A stretch of DNA of 64,000 nt, from positions 62,001 to 126,000 of the forward strand of contig JADZEB010000016.1 in assembly GCA_020850755.1 (NCBI GenBank), read 5' to 3'. How positions within the stretch are numbered: the stretch's first letter is position 1; the number at the start of each line of letters is the position of its first letter. Below, one piece after another: positions 43,952-52,440 of this stretch. Under the pieces are notes generated by a model. It worked only from the letters and a program-made list of their open reading frames with translations, made no database searches and was not told the origin of the DNA. The position numbers and the translations under genes were made by a program. This DNA comes from Alphaproteobacteria bacterium (GTDB taxonomy: Bacteria > Pseudomonadota > Alphaproteobacteria > Acetobacterales > Acetobacteraceae).

Positions 43952-44818
43952 TCAACGCGCGGCGGCGCGCGCAATCGCCAGGATTCGCTCCATGTGGCGA
44001 ATCACCGGCTTCTCAATGAGCTTGCCATCGACCACGAGCAGCCCCGACGGCTCGGCGGCGAAAGCGGCCATGATCCGCTCGGCACGGGCGACCGTAGCAG
44101 CGTCGGGGGTGAAGATGGCATTGATCGCCCCGATCTGCTCCGGGTGGATCGCGGCCTTGCCGGCGAAGCCCATATCGCGCGCTGCCTCTGCCTCGGCGCG
44201 CATGCCCGTATCGTCGTTGAGGTCGAGCCAGGGCACGTCGATGGCGTCGATACCGGCCGAGGCGGCAGCGTGGATCACGCGCCCGCGCGCATAGGCGAGA
44301 GGCGCCCATGCCTGCCGCGCGCCGAGGGCCGCCGACATGTCGTAGGCGCCGAATACCAAGCCCTTGAGCCGGCGCGAACCGGCGTTCAGACATGCGGCGA
44401 TCTCGCGCGCATGGGCCAGCCCCTCGTTGCTCTCGATCAGGGCGTAGAGCTCCACCGGGCGCTTGGCCTCGCGCAGCAATTCGTCGGCCCACATCACCTC
44501 GGCCGGGCTGTCGACCTTGGGCAGCAGGATCGCCGGCGGCGGGGCCGGCGTCTGGAGGATCGCCACCATGTCGTTGAGCCCGTCGCGGCAGCGCAGGGAA
44601 TTGACGCGGATCACGGTCTGCACCCGGTCCTCGGGCGCGGTCGCCGCCATCAGCGGCATGGTCTTGGCGCGCGCCTCGTCCTTGCGGTCGGGCGCCACCG
44701 CGTCCTCGAGGTCGATGCAGACCATGTCCGCACCGGTGGCCATCGCCTTCTGGTGCCGCTCGGGATTGAGGCCGGCGAGGAACAGCATGGAACGACGCGG
44801 ACGTATCATGGGCGTCAT
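43952..44818 (-). CDS. HpcH/HpaI-type CoA-ester lyase (CitE-like)
   Basis: 288 aa. TIM-barrel citrate/malyl-CoA lyase pattern: RSMLFLAGLNPERHQKAMATGADMVCIDLEDAVAPDRKDEAR (metal-binding region), RVNSL, and LYALIESNEGLAHAREIAACLNAGSRRLKGLVFGAYDMSAALG with the Glu and Asp metal ligands, then AIHPEQIGAINAIF. Family members cleave malyl-, citramalyl- or methylmalyl-CoA. Start 44818 (ATG ACC CCC) is preferred. It is inverted relative to the transporter genes flanking it. Confidence 0.88.
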   Translation of the reverse strand: MTPMIRPRRSMLFLAGLNPERHQKAMATGADMVCIDLEDAVAPDRKDEARAKTMPLMAATAPEDRVQTVIRVNSLRCRDGLNDMVAILQTPAPPPAILLPKVDSPAEVMWADELLREAKRPVELYALIESNEGLAHAREIAACLNAGSRRLKGLVFGAYDMSAALGARQAWAPLAYARGRVIHAAASAGIDAIDVPWLDLNDDTGMRAEAEAARDMGFAGKAAIHPEQIGAINAIFTPDAATVARAERIMAAFAAEPSGLLVVDGKLIEKPVIRHMERILAIARAAAR

Positions 44819-45022
44819 CGGCTTGGGTCTCCGTCTCGGTCTGGCGGGTTGCTGGCTGCGATGATGGCCGCAATCCCCATTGCCGGACAGCCACCATGAA
44901 GGCACCATGGCTGGCAAGAGTGGCGTTGCCCGGAACGGCGCCCCGCTCGCCGCAACAAGAAGGAACAGGGTGGCGATGACGATGCTCCTCTGCGCTTGTG
45001 CATGCCAACGGCGCTCGGCGCC

Positions 45023-46393
45023 ATGACTGGCCTGCCCCCCGCCCCGCCCTCGCCCGTGCCCGCCCGCGACTGGGACGGGCTCTGGCGCGATGCCACCCAG
45101 CACCTCACGCGCTATGGCGCCACCTTCCACCCGCAGTTCATCACGCGCGCGCGCGGCTCGTGGCTGTGGGACCAGAACGGCCGCGCGATCCTCGATTTCA
45201 CCTCGGGGCAGATGTGCGCGACGATCGGGCACAATCATCCGGCGATCATCGAGGCGATCACGAAAAGCGCGCAGGAGGTGGTGCACCTATTCTCGGGCAT
45301 GCTGCCCCCGCAGGTGCCCGAGCTGGCCCGCCGCATCGCCGATCTCTGCCCATCGCCGCTGCAGAAGGTGCTTCTGCTCAACACCGGCGGCGAGGTCAAC
45401 GAGGCCGGCCTCAAGATGGCCAAGATGCGCACCGGCGGCTTCGAGGTGATCGGGCTCGGCGGTTCCTGGCACGGCACCTCCTCGGGCGCGGGCGCGCACA
45501 CCTATGCCGGCGACCGGCGCGGCTACGGGCCCGGCATGCCCGGCACGCTGATGATCCCCGAGCCCAACGCCTACCAGTGTCCGGTCCGGCACTGCCGCGA
45601 TGCCTGCGACATGACCTGCCTGGAAGTCGGCTTCAACCTGGTCGACCAGCAGAGCGTGGGCGCGGGCGCGGCCGTGATCGCCGAGCCGATCCTGTCGGCC
45701 GGCGGCATCATCGTGCCCCCGCCCGGATACCTGAAGCGCCTGAAGGAGATGTGCGAGCAGCGCGGCCTGCTGCTGATCATCGACGAGGCGCAGACCGCCT
45801 TCGGCCGGGTCGGCGCGACCTTCTGCTTCGAGCAAGAGGGCGTGGTGCCGGACATCCTCTCGCTGTCGAAGACGCTCGGCGGCGGACTGCCGCTCGCGGC
45901 CTCGGTCACCTCCGCCGAGATCGAGGAGGATGTCCACCGCAAGGGCTATGCGCACTACACGAGCCATGTCTCCGACCCGCTTCCTGCGGCCGTGGGGCTG
46001 GCCGTGCTCGACATACTCGCCGCCGAGAACCTGGCCGAGAATGCGCGCGTGATGGGCGCTCGTTTCACCGAGGGCCTGCGCAGCCTGCAACAGCGATGGG
46101 AGATCATAGGCGACATCCGCGGCCGCGGCCTGATGATCGGCGTCGAGCTGGTGAAGGACCGCGAAAGCCGCAGGCCCGACCACGCGCTCGGCCTGCGCAT
46201 CACGCAGCGCGCGCTGGAACTCGGTCTCAACATGAACATCCGCACGCGGCCCACGCGCGGCTCGGTCTGGCGCATCGCCCCGCCGCTCACCGTGAACGCG
46301 GAGGAGATCGACCTGGCCCTGGAAATGATCGATCAGGCGATCCGCGAATGCCACGCCGACAGGAACGCCGGCGGCGGCGGAGCCTGGGCGTGA
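45023..46393 (+). CDS. dgdA: class III PLP enzyme, 2,2-dialkylglycine decarboxylase-like
   Basis: 456 aa if ATG 45023 is used (TTG 44996 and ATG 45002 are alternatives, no clear ribosome-binding site). It closely follows the dialkylglycine decarboxylase pattern: TRYGATFHPQFITRARGSWLWDQNGRAILDFTSGQM, HLFSGMLP, GGSWHGTSSGAGAHTYAGDR, LLIIDEAQTAFGRVGATF, LSLSKTLGGGLPLAASVTSAEIEED with PLP Lys283, and HYTSHVSDPLPAAVGLAVLD. That family decarboxylates 2-aminoisobutyrate with transamination to pyruvate. Other class III roles cannot be excluded. Its stop overlaps the first permease gene (GTGA). Confidence 0.78.
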   Translation: MTGLPPAPPSPVPARDWDGLWRDATQHLTRYGATFHPQFITRARGSWLWDQNGRAILDFTSGQMCATIGHNHPAIIEAITKSAQEVVHLFSGMLPPQVPELARRIADLCPSPLQKVLLLNTGGEVNEAGLKMAKMRTGGFEVIGLGGSWHGTSSGAGAHTYAGDRRGYGPGMPGTLMIPEPNAYQCPVRHCRDACDMTCLEVGFNLVDQQSVGAGAAVIAEPILSAGGIIVPPPGYLKRLKEMCEQRGLLLIIDEAQTAFGRVGATFCFEQEGVVPDILSLSKTLGGGLPLAASVTSAEIEEDVHRKGYAHYTSHVSDPLPAAVGLAVLDILAAENLAENARVMGARFTEGLRSLQQRWEIIGDIRGRGLMIGVELVKDRESRRPDHALGLRITQRALELGLNMNIRTRPTRGSVWRIAPPLTVNAEEIDLALEMIDQAIRECHADRNAGGGGAWA

Positions 46394-47118
46394 GCTACAA
46401 CTGGAACTGGGGTGTCCTGGTTTCAGAGCCATATCTCGGGTGGCTGATCTCCGGCACGCAATGGACGTTGGCGATCGCGTGCCTTGCCTGGATCATGGCA
46501 TTCACTCTCGGTTCGCTGATCGGGATTGCGCGCACGACGCCGATCGGCCCGTTGCGCTGGCTGGGCACCGCCTATGTCGAGCTGTTCCGGAACATCCCGC
46601 TGCTGGTGCAGATGTTCCTGTGGTTCTTCGTCTTCCCCGAGGTGTTGCCGCGCGATTGGGGCCGCTGGGTGAAGCGCGATCTGCCCATGCCGGAATTCAC
46701 CACCGCCGTTCTCTGCCTGGGATTCTACACCGCCAGCCGCGTGGCCGAGCAGGTGCGGTCCGGCCTCAACGCGGTGCCCAAAGGGCTGCTTGCTGCAGGC
46801 CAGGCGGGCGGGCTCACGCTGCCGCAGATATACCGATACATCCTGCTGCCGCTAGGCTTCCGCATCATCGTCCCGTCGCTGACGAGCGACTTCCTGGCCG
46901 TGTTCAAGAACTCCTCGCTCGCGCTCACGATCGGGGTGATGGAGCTCACCGCCCAGAGCCGCCAGATCGAGAACTACACCTTCCAGGGGTTCGAGGCATT
47001 CACGGCGGCAACCGTGATCTACTGCGTCATCACCGCGATCGTGGTGGTCATCATGACCCGCGTCGAAGCGCGCTTGCGTGTGCCTGGCCTGTTGGGCCGG
47101 CAACAAGGCGCGCTCTAG
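46390..47118 (+). CDS. amino-acid ABC transporter permease (GltJ type)
   Basis: 242 aa from a GTG at 46390 overlapping the aminotransferase stop. HisM/GltJ-type permease with about five helices: FRNIPLLVQMFLWFFVFPEVLP near residue 78, EQVRSGLNAVPKGLLAAGQAGGLTLPQIYRYILLPLGFRIIVPSLTSDF (EAA loop) and VFKNSSLALTIGVMELTAQSRQIENYTFQGFEAFTA, all characteristic of glutamate/aspartate GltJ. Translationally coupled to the PLP enzyme. Confidence 0.9.
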   Translation: MSYNWNWGVLVSEPYLGWLISGTQWTLAIACLAWIMAFTLGSLIGIARTTPIGPLRWLGTAYVELFRNIPLLVQMFLWFFVFPEVLPRDWGRWVKRDLPMPEFTTAVLCLGFYTASRVAEQVRSGLNAVPKGLLAAGQAGGLTLPQIYRYILLPLGFRIIVPSLTSDFLAVFKNSSLALTIGVMELTAQSRQIENYTFQGFEAFTAATVIYCVITAIVVVIMTRVEARLRVPGLLGRQQGAL

Positions 47119-47145
47119 GCGGGCCGGCGGGGGACGGGCAACGCC

Positions 47146-47808
47146 ATGTTCACCCACTACGACTGGAACGCGATCACCGCCAACCTGGCCTTCCTGTGGG
47201 ACGGAATGGTGCTGTCGCTCGGTCTTGCGGCGCTGGCGATAGCGGGAGGCATGGTCGGCGGCATGCTGATGGCGCTCCTGCGCCTGTCTTCCTTCAAGCC
47301 CTTCGCGATCTTCGCCTATCTCTATGTCAACCTGTTCCGCGCGGTGCCGCTGATCCTGGTGATCTTCTGGTTCTACTTCCTGGTTCCCGTCGCACTCGGT
47401 CGCCCGGTCGGACCGTTCTACTCGGCACTGATCGCCTTCGTGCTTTTCGAAACGGCCTATTACTGCGAGATCATCCGTGCGGGCATCCAGGGCATCCCGC
47501 GCGGACAGATGGCGGCGGCGCTGGCAACCGGGCTCAGCCGCTGGCAGGCGATGCGCCACATCATCCTGCCGCAGGCACTGCGCAACATGACGCCCGTCCT
47601 GGTCACCCAGTGCGTGGTGCTGTTCCAGGACACCTCGCTGGTCTACGTCGTCACGCTGCGCGATTTCATGACCTCGGCATCGATCGTGGCAAGCCGCGAC
47701 TTCAAGCTGGTCGAGCTCTATACCTTCGCTGCACTGGTCTACCTGGTGATCTGCCTGGCGGGATCGAGCCTGGCCCGCTACCTCCAGCACAGGACCGCCA
47801 TGCGATGA
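47146..47808 (+). CDS. amino-acid ABC transporter permease (GltK type)
   Basis: 220 aa. NLFRAVPLILVIFWFYFLVP near residue 61, EIIRAGIQGIPRGQMAAALATGLSRWQAMRHIILPQALRNMTPVLVTQCVVLFQDTSLVYVVTLRDFMTSA, matching GltK. It forms the channel with the preceding permease. 27 bases follow the previous gene with GGGGGACGGG upstream; the stop overlaps the ATPase gene (ATGA). Confidence 0.9.
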   Translation: MFTHYDWNAITANLAFLWDGMVLSLGLAALAIAGGMVGGMLMALLRLSSFKPFAIFAYLYVNLFRAVPLILVIFWFYFLVPVALGRPVGPFYSALIAFVLFETAYYCEIIRAGIQGIPRGQMAAALATGLSRWQAMRHIILPQALRNMTPVLVTQCVVLFQDTSLVYVVTLRDFMTSASIVASRDFKLVELYTFAALVYLVICLAGSSLARYLQHRTAMR

Positions 47809-48533
47809 TCGAGGCGCGCAATGTCAGCAAGTGGTACGGCAGGTTCCAGGTGCTGAGAGACTGCTCGGTCTCTATCGCCAGGGGCGAGGTGATCGTGGTT
47901 TGCGGGCCGTCCGGTTCCGGCAAATCTACCCTGATCAAGTGCATGAACGGGCTGGAGCCGTTCCAGCAGGGCGAAATCGCAGTCGACGGCATATCGGTGG
48001 GCGACAAGCGCACCAACCTGCCGCGCCTGCGCAGCCGCATCGGCATGGTGTTCCAGAGCTTCGAGCTCTACCCGCACATGACGGCACTCGACAATATCTG
48101 CCTCGCCCCGGAGAAGGTGCTGAAGCGCAGCCGCGCCGAGGCCGAGGCAAAGGCGATGGGGCTGCTCGATCGCGTCGGGCTGGCCGACCATGCGCGCAAG
48201 CATCCGGCCCAGCTTTCGGGGGGCCAGCAGCAGCGCGTGGCGATCGCGCGCGCCCTGGCGATGGACCCGATTGCCATGCTGTTCGACGAGCCCACCTCCG
48301 CGCTCGATCCCGAGATGATCAACGAAGTGCTGGACGTGATGGTGGCGCTGGCCCGCGAGGGGATGACCATGGTCGTCGTCACGCACGAGATGGGCTTCGC
48401 GCGCAAGGTGGCCCGGCGCGTCGTGTTCATGGACGAGGGCCAGATCGTCGAGGACGCGCCGACCGAGCAGTTCTTCACCAATCCGGGCTCCGACCGGGCG
48501 CAGCTTTTCCTCTCCAAGATCCTGCACCACTAG
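47805..48533 (+). CDS. amino-acid ABC transporter ATP-binding protein (GltL type)
   Basis: 242 aa. Walker A GPSGSGKS near residue 34, Q-loop [17 protein letters not shown], signature LSGGQQQR, Walker [16 protein letters not shown], then VVTHEMGFA and the family tail FLSKILHH, all as in GltL/GlnQ. Completes a two-permease, one-ATPase system. The binding protein of the set is probably the one at 42995. Confidence 0.94.
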   Translation: MIEARNVSKWYGRFQVLRDCSVSIARGEVIVVCGPSGSGKSTLIKCMNGLEPFQQGEIAVDGISVGDKRTNLPRLRSRIGMVFQSFELYPHMTALDNICLAPEKVLKRSRAEAEAKAMGLLDRVGLADHARKHPAQLSGGQQQRVAIARALAMDPIAMLFDEPTSALDPEMINEVLDVMVALAREGMTMVVVTHEMGFARKVARRVVFMDEGQIVEDAPTEQFFTNPGSDRAQLFLSKILHH

Positions 48534-48634
48534 GCGCCCGGCGCGCCGCACCGGCTAGGCAGCGCGGCGAGCGCGGCCTAACGTGGCCGACCGCCCGCGC
48601 GCCGGGCAACGTCCTGCAGTGGCTCCTCTCCCCG

Positions 48635-49543
48635 ATGGCCGTCATCCTTCGCCTGTATCGCGCCCTGCCGCCCGCGATGCGGGCACTCGTGCTCATGGCC
48701 TTGCACACGCTGGCCGTGGCTACACTGCATGTCGCCGTGCGCCAGGCCTCGGCCGAGGGCATGCACGCCTACGAGACCAGCTTCTTCCGTTCCTTCATCG
48801 CTGTCCTGTGGATGGTGCCCTGGTTCGCCAAGCGCGGCACGGCCGCCTTTCGCACGCGCAAGCCGCACCTGCATCTCACGCGCGGGGCCTTCAATGTCGG
48901 GGCGATGGTGACACTTCACATCGCGATTGCGATCCCGACCCCGCTGGCGCTGATCGCGGCGGTGGCATTCACCGCGCCGCTGTTCGCCGGCGTGGGCGCG
49001 ATCCTGATCCTGGGCGAGGCGCTCAAGCTTGTCCGGTCAGGCGCGCTGGTGGTGGGCTTCGCCGGTGCCATCGCCATCCTGCGGCCATGGGAAGGAGCGC
49101 TGAACATCGGCGCGCTCTGGATCCTGTCGCATGCCGCCTGCTGGGCGGGCGCATTGCTGATGACCAAGCGCATGGCGGCCACCGAATCCCCGCCGGTGAC
49201 GGTGGCCTATACCATGATCCTGCTCACCCTGTTCACGGCGCCGATGGCCGCCATGGTCTGGACTTGGCCTACCCCCACCGCCATGGCCTGGCTGCTGCTG
49301 GTGGGCTTCCTGCAAGTGAGCAACCAGCTCGCCCTCACGCAAGCGATGCGCGAGGCGGACGCGACCGTGGTGATGCCGTTCGACTTCCTGCGCATGGTCT
49401 GGGCGAGCCTGTATGGCTACGCGGTCTACTCGGAGCAGCCGGACCTGCTCACCTGGATTGGCGGCCTGGTGATATTTGCCGCGGCAACCGCGTTGACGAT
49501 CAACGAGTCGCGTAGCCGCAAGAAGGCGGTCAGGCCGACATAG
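48635..49543 (+). CDS. EamA/DMT family transporter
   Basis: 302 aa, ten membrane helices in two EamA repeats. HVAVRQASAEGMHAYETSFFRSFIAVLWMVPWF is the first repeat; the second begins WILSHAACWAGALLMTKRMAATESPPVTVAY and contains MPFDFLRMVWASLYGYAVYSEQPD. Usually exports metabolites such as amino acids or nucleosides; substrate unknown. The ATG at 48635 is the first good start in this frame. Confidence 0.88.
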   Translation: MAVILRLYRALPPAMRALVLMALHTLAVATLHVAVRQASAEGMHAYETSFFRSFIAVLWMVPWFAKRGTAAFRTRKPHLHLTRGAFNVGAMVTLHIAIAIPTPLALIAAVAFTAPLFAGVGAILILGEALKLVRSGALVVGFAGAIAILRPWEGALNIGALWILSHAACWAGALLMTKRMAATESPPVTVAYTMILLTLFTAPMAAMVWTWPTPTAMAWLLLVGFLQVSNQLALTQAMREADATVVMPFDFLRMVWASLYGYAVYSEQPDLLTWIGGLVIFAAATALTINESRSRKKAVRPT

Positions 49544-49651
49544 TCCGCCCACCGCGCGGCATAGGTCTGGTGCCGAGCCGAAGGCACACGCACCCGCGGA
49601 CTTTTCTCGAGATGTTCTCGGTCGATTAACTGGTTTTCACTAATCCAGGGG

Positions 49652-49680
49652 TTGCCTCCGCGGCCGGGTCTTGCTACCTG
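49652..49680 (+). promoter_or_regulatory. possible sigma70-like promoter
   Basis: TTGCCT (49652-49657) and TACCTG (49675-49680), 17-base spacer. Weak -10, but it lies 38 bases upstream of the CHAP gene in an otherwise AT-richer leader, after a GAGATGTTCTC imperfect palindrome near 49609. Confidence 0.25.
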
Positions 49681-49718
49681 GAGTGTCGAGGCGACAAACA
49701 ACTGGGGGACCCACGGCA

Positions 49719-50540
49719 ATGCAACAGGCCGTCCGTGGCGGCGTGGTGGCGTTTCTGGTCGCCGCCATGCTGGCAATGATGGGGCAGAACGCCCCGGCTG
49801 ATGCGCGTCGCGCCGGTCGTGGCGTGTCCAGTGTCTTGCAATGCGTCGTCTATGCACGCTCGGTGTCCGAGGTGCACATTCGAGGCAATGCCCACACCTG
49901 GTGGGACCAGGCCGCAGGCGCCTATGCGCGCGGGCACACCCCTGCCCCCGGTTCGGTGATGGTGTTCAAGCGCAGCGGCAGCATGCGGCTTGGCCACGTT
50001 TCCGTGGTGCGCCAGGTGCGCGGCGCGCGCGAGATCATCGTCGATCACGCCAACTGGGCCGGCACGCGGGCGCGCCGCGGCATCATCGATCGCGGCATCT
50101 CGATCATCGACATCTCGGAGAACAATGACTGGAGCATGGTGCGGGTCTGGTATCCGCCGGCCGGCAATTACGGCCGCGGCTATCCGGTCTATGGCTTCAT
50201 CCATCCGCGCTCGGCCCCGCCACGCGAGACGCTGATGATGACAGCCGGCGCCGGTGCAGGCGCCGAGGACATCGAGGTCGCCATGGCTCCTCCGGAGCGC
50301 CCGGTGCGCGCGGCGGAGACCGCCCTGCCGACCGGTTTCCCGCTGCCGCCGATGCGGCGCGACTATGTGGCGCCGGCCGACGGCAGCGACGCACAGCCAG
50401 AGGCCTCCGGCGCGGCTTCCGTGGCGGGCACCGGCGATGCCCCGCAGCGCGTCGCGTCGCGCAGCGAGCGCCCCTCCTGGCTGGCCGACACGCCCTCGAC
50501 CCTGCTCGTGGTGGAAGGACCGGCGCGGCAGATCCAGTAG
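49719..50540 (+). CDS. exported CHAP-domain protein (putative peptidoglycan hydrolase)
   Basis: 273 aa. Signal peptide to about residue 30 (VVAFLVAAMLAMMGQNAPADA). The CHAP catalytic Cys is in SSVLQCVVYARSVSEV (near 41) and the His in HVSVVRQ (near 92), followed by AsnTrp (HANWAG). Cleaves peptidoglycan amide bonds in known relatives. The C-terminal third is a low-complexity Ala/Pro/Arg tail without a known anchor. GGGGGA precedes the ATG. Its stop is followed by a hairpin. Confidence 0.82.
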   Translation: MQQAVRGGVVAFLVAAMLAMMGQNAPADARRAGRGVSSVLQCVVYARSVSEVHIRGNAHTWWDQAAGAYARGHTPAPGSVMVFKRSGSMRLGHVSVVRQVRGAREIIVDHANWAGTRARRGIIDRGISIIDISENNDWSMVRVWYPPAGNYGRGYPVYGFIHPRSAPPRETLMMTAGAGAGAEDIEVAMAPPERPVRAAETALPTGFPLPPMRRDYVAPADGSDAQPEASGAASVAGTGDAPQRVASRSERPSWLADTPSTLLVVEGPARQIQ

Positions 50541-50585
50541 CAGGTGCGGCCCGGGGCAGACCGCCAGGGCCGGGGATAGGGTTGC

Positions 50586-50618
50586 GGCTGAATATTCAGC
50601 CCCAAGATTTTGTATTTA
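50586..50618 (+). terminator. hairpin terminator after the CHAP gene
   Basis: A perfect 16-base palindrome GGCTGAATATTCAGCC (50586-50601) can fold as a 6-bp stem with ATAT loop; a T-rich run (AAGATTTTGTATTT) follows. It lies 45 bases after the CHAP stop in an unusually AT-rich patch and 15 before the end of the opposite SnoaL-like gene. Confidence 0.5.
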
Positions 50619-50632
50619 CAGCAATAAGGTCG

Positions 50633-51091
50633 CTAGTGCAGGCGACGCGACGGCGGGGACGGTTCGCTCCGTTGGCGTGGTTCCGGCTCCGGCTCGCTGG
50701 TCGGTGTCGCCTGGTGGTGCACCATCCGCCACACCCCGTCCTCCAGCCGGAAGATGTTCGTGGCCGCAAGAACACCCTCTTGCAGCTTCTCGTAGCAGAC
50801 CACCACCCCGACATCGCCGAGCAGCAACACGCTGGGCTCGAGGCACACGACCTCGAACGCGGCCGGGTTGGCCATGATCGCCCGCCAGCTTTCCATCAGC
50901 TGCTCGCGGTCGAGGATCGGGTTCCAGCCCGGATGGATGCAGGCCACCGGCCCCGCCTTCGACCACAGCGCGTCCATCGCCGCGAAATCACGGCTGGCGA
51001 ATGCGTCGTAGAACGCCTCGTTCGCGGCAAGCACCGCATCCTCCGGCAGGCCCACCGCAGGTGGCAGCGGCGGGCGCGGCGGCAGGCTCAC
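50633..51091 (-). CDS. SnoaL-like (NTF2-fold) protein
   Basis: 152 aa beginning at a GTG (51091) that overlaps the stop of the thiol dioxygenase gene (GTGA), so the two are co-translated. The NTF2-like core is EAFYDAFASRDFAAMDALWSKAGPVACIHPGWNPILDREQLMESWRAIMANPAAF, ending in TNIFRLEDGVWRMVHHQA. Residues Trp/His in GPVACIHPGW fit a SnoaL_3/DUF4440 pocket. Function (enzyme or stabiliser) unknown; a C-terminal Ser/Pro/Arg tail follows. Confidence 0.78.
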   Translation of the reverse strand: MSLPPRPPLPPAVGLPEDAVLAANEAFYDAFASRDFAAMDALWSKAGPVACIHPGWNPILDREQLMESWRAIMANPAAFEVVCLEPSVLLLGDVGVVVCYEKLQEGVLAATNIFRLEDGVWRMVHHQATPTSEPEPEPRQRSEPSPPSRRLH

Positions 51092-51693
51092 GCCGCCGTG
51101 CTTTCCTGCGAGCGGTCCCAGAGATTGGGTACCTGGGTGTTGGTGTAGCCGGAGATGAACAGCGATTCTCCCCCCGTATCGGGGTTGAACACGCTGCGGC
51201 GGATCGCCCCGATATTGCCGCCATAGACATGGATCGAGATCGAGGTGCGGTCGGCGAAGTCGTTCTGCACATAGTGGATGTCGTAGAGATTGGGCGATAC
51301 CGCCACCACCTCGCCGGGGCTGAGCTTGTCCACCTGCCCCACCTGCATCGGCTTGCCCGCGCCCTGCGGGACCATCTGGTAGCTGGTCTCGCGCCCGCGC
51401 AGCATGCCGACCAGGCCCCAGACGGTATGGTTGTGCACCGGCGTGCGCTGGCCGGGGCCCCAGACGAAGCTCACCATCGAGAACCGCTCCAGGGGGTCGC
51501 AATGGAGCAGGAACTGCTGGTAGCGGCTGGGGTCGGGCGTGGCGAAGGCCTCGGGCAGCCAATCGTCCTTGGCGACCAGATCGGCCAGCAGCCCCTTGCC
51601 CTTGGCGAGGATCGTCTTCTCGTCCCCGCGCGCATCCTCGACCAGAGCGGTCATCGCCTGCACGAAATGCCGGAGCTTGGGGATGTTGTTCAT
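51088..51693 (-). CDS. cysteine dioxygenase-family thiol dioxygenase
   Basis: 201 aa cupin. Iron ligands are His87, His89 (TPVHNHTVWG) and His140 (YDIHYVQN). The sequence suits the bacterial thiol dioxygenases that act on cysteine or 3-mercaptopropionate; there is no obvious Cys-Tyr pair position shown here to choose between them. ATG 51693 is preferred over 51708 because GGAGGGCGCC lies directly upstream. Overlaps the SnoaL-like gene. Confidence 0.85.
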   Translation of the reverse strand: MNNIPKLRHFVQAMTALVEDARGDEKTILAKGKGLLADLVAKDDWLPEAFATPDPSRYQQFLLHCDPLERFSMVSFVWGPGQRTPVHNHTVWGLVGMLRGRETSYQMVPQGAGKPMQVGQVDKLSPGEVVAVSPNLYDIHYVQNDFADRTSISIHVYGGNIGAIRRSVFNPDTGGESLFISGYTNTQVPNLWDRSQESTAA

Positions 51694-51831
51694 GGCGCCC
51701 TCCATCATGCTGGCCCATCCTAGCGAACCCCGAGGGGGCGCGGGAAGCGCCCGCGCGGGCCGGATTGTGGCCCCGCCGCCGGCTTGTTACGGTGCGCCCT
51801 CCTGAAACCCCCCGCGCACGAGGATGCTTCC

Positions 51832-52437
51832 ATGCCGGCCAAGATCGATGCCGCCGAGGTTCGCCGCATTTTCCCCGAGGTCGACCAGATCACGGACGCC
51901 AAGCTGCGCCAGGGCGTGATCGATATCTGGATCGAGGTCGCGGCCGAGATGGCCTGGGACAAGCTCGAGGACATCCCGAAGAACCTTGATGTCGAGAAGT
52001 ATCGCCGGCTGGTCGATCACATCCGCGGCGTCACGCGCATGGCGCTGGCGCTGGCCGACGTGGCCCAGCGCGAGCACGGCACCAAGGTCGATCGCGACAT
52101 GCTGATTGCGGTCGGGTTGCTGCACGATGTGAGCAAGCCGGTCGAGTGCGAACCCGACCCCGAGGGCAAGCCCACCGGCGGCCCGGCCAAGGCGGCGCGG
52201 AAAAGCGAGATGGGGGCCAAGATCCAGCACGCCGTCTATGCCACCCACAAGGTGTTCGCCCACGGCCTGCCGCTCGAACTCGCGCATCTCGTGGTCACGC
52301 ACACCCACGCCTCCAATGTGCGCCCGACGAAGAGCATCGAGGCGGCGCTGCTGTTCTACGCCGACTATGCCGACAGCGATGTCGGCATCATCCCCAAGGG
52401 CGGCAAGCCCTTCGTCGCGCGCTGGGAAGTGCACTGA
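51832..52437 (+). CDS. HD domain protein
   Basis: 201 aa. HD-fold motifs: His in RLVDHIRGVTRMALALADVAQREH, and H98-D99 in AVGLLHDVSKPVECEPDP, then IQHAVYATHKVFAHGLPLELAHLVVTHTHASNV. Metal-dependent phosphohydrolases of this fold cleave diverse phosphoesters; this one lacks a GAF or CBS partner. Substrate unknown. ATG 51832 is the plausible start, with AGGATG upstream. A glycerol kinase gene begins 3 bases after it. Confidence 0.82.
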   Translation: MPAKIDAAEVRRIFPEVDQITDAKLRQGVIDIWIEVAAEMAWDKLEDIPKNLDVEKYRRLVDHIRGVTRMALALADVAQREHGTKVDRDMLIAVGLLHDVSKPVECEPDPEGKPTGGPAKAARKSEMGAKIQHAVYATHKVFAHGLPLELAHLVVTHTHASNVRPTKSIEAALLFYADYADSDVGIIPKGGKPFVARWEVH

Positions 52438-52440
52438 CCC

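Noticed and set aside
49605..49620. LexA box at GAGATGTTCTC before the CHAP gene
   Set aside because: It does not match the alphaproteobacterial GTTC-N7-GTTC arrangement.
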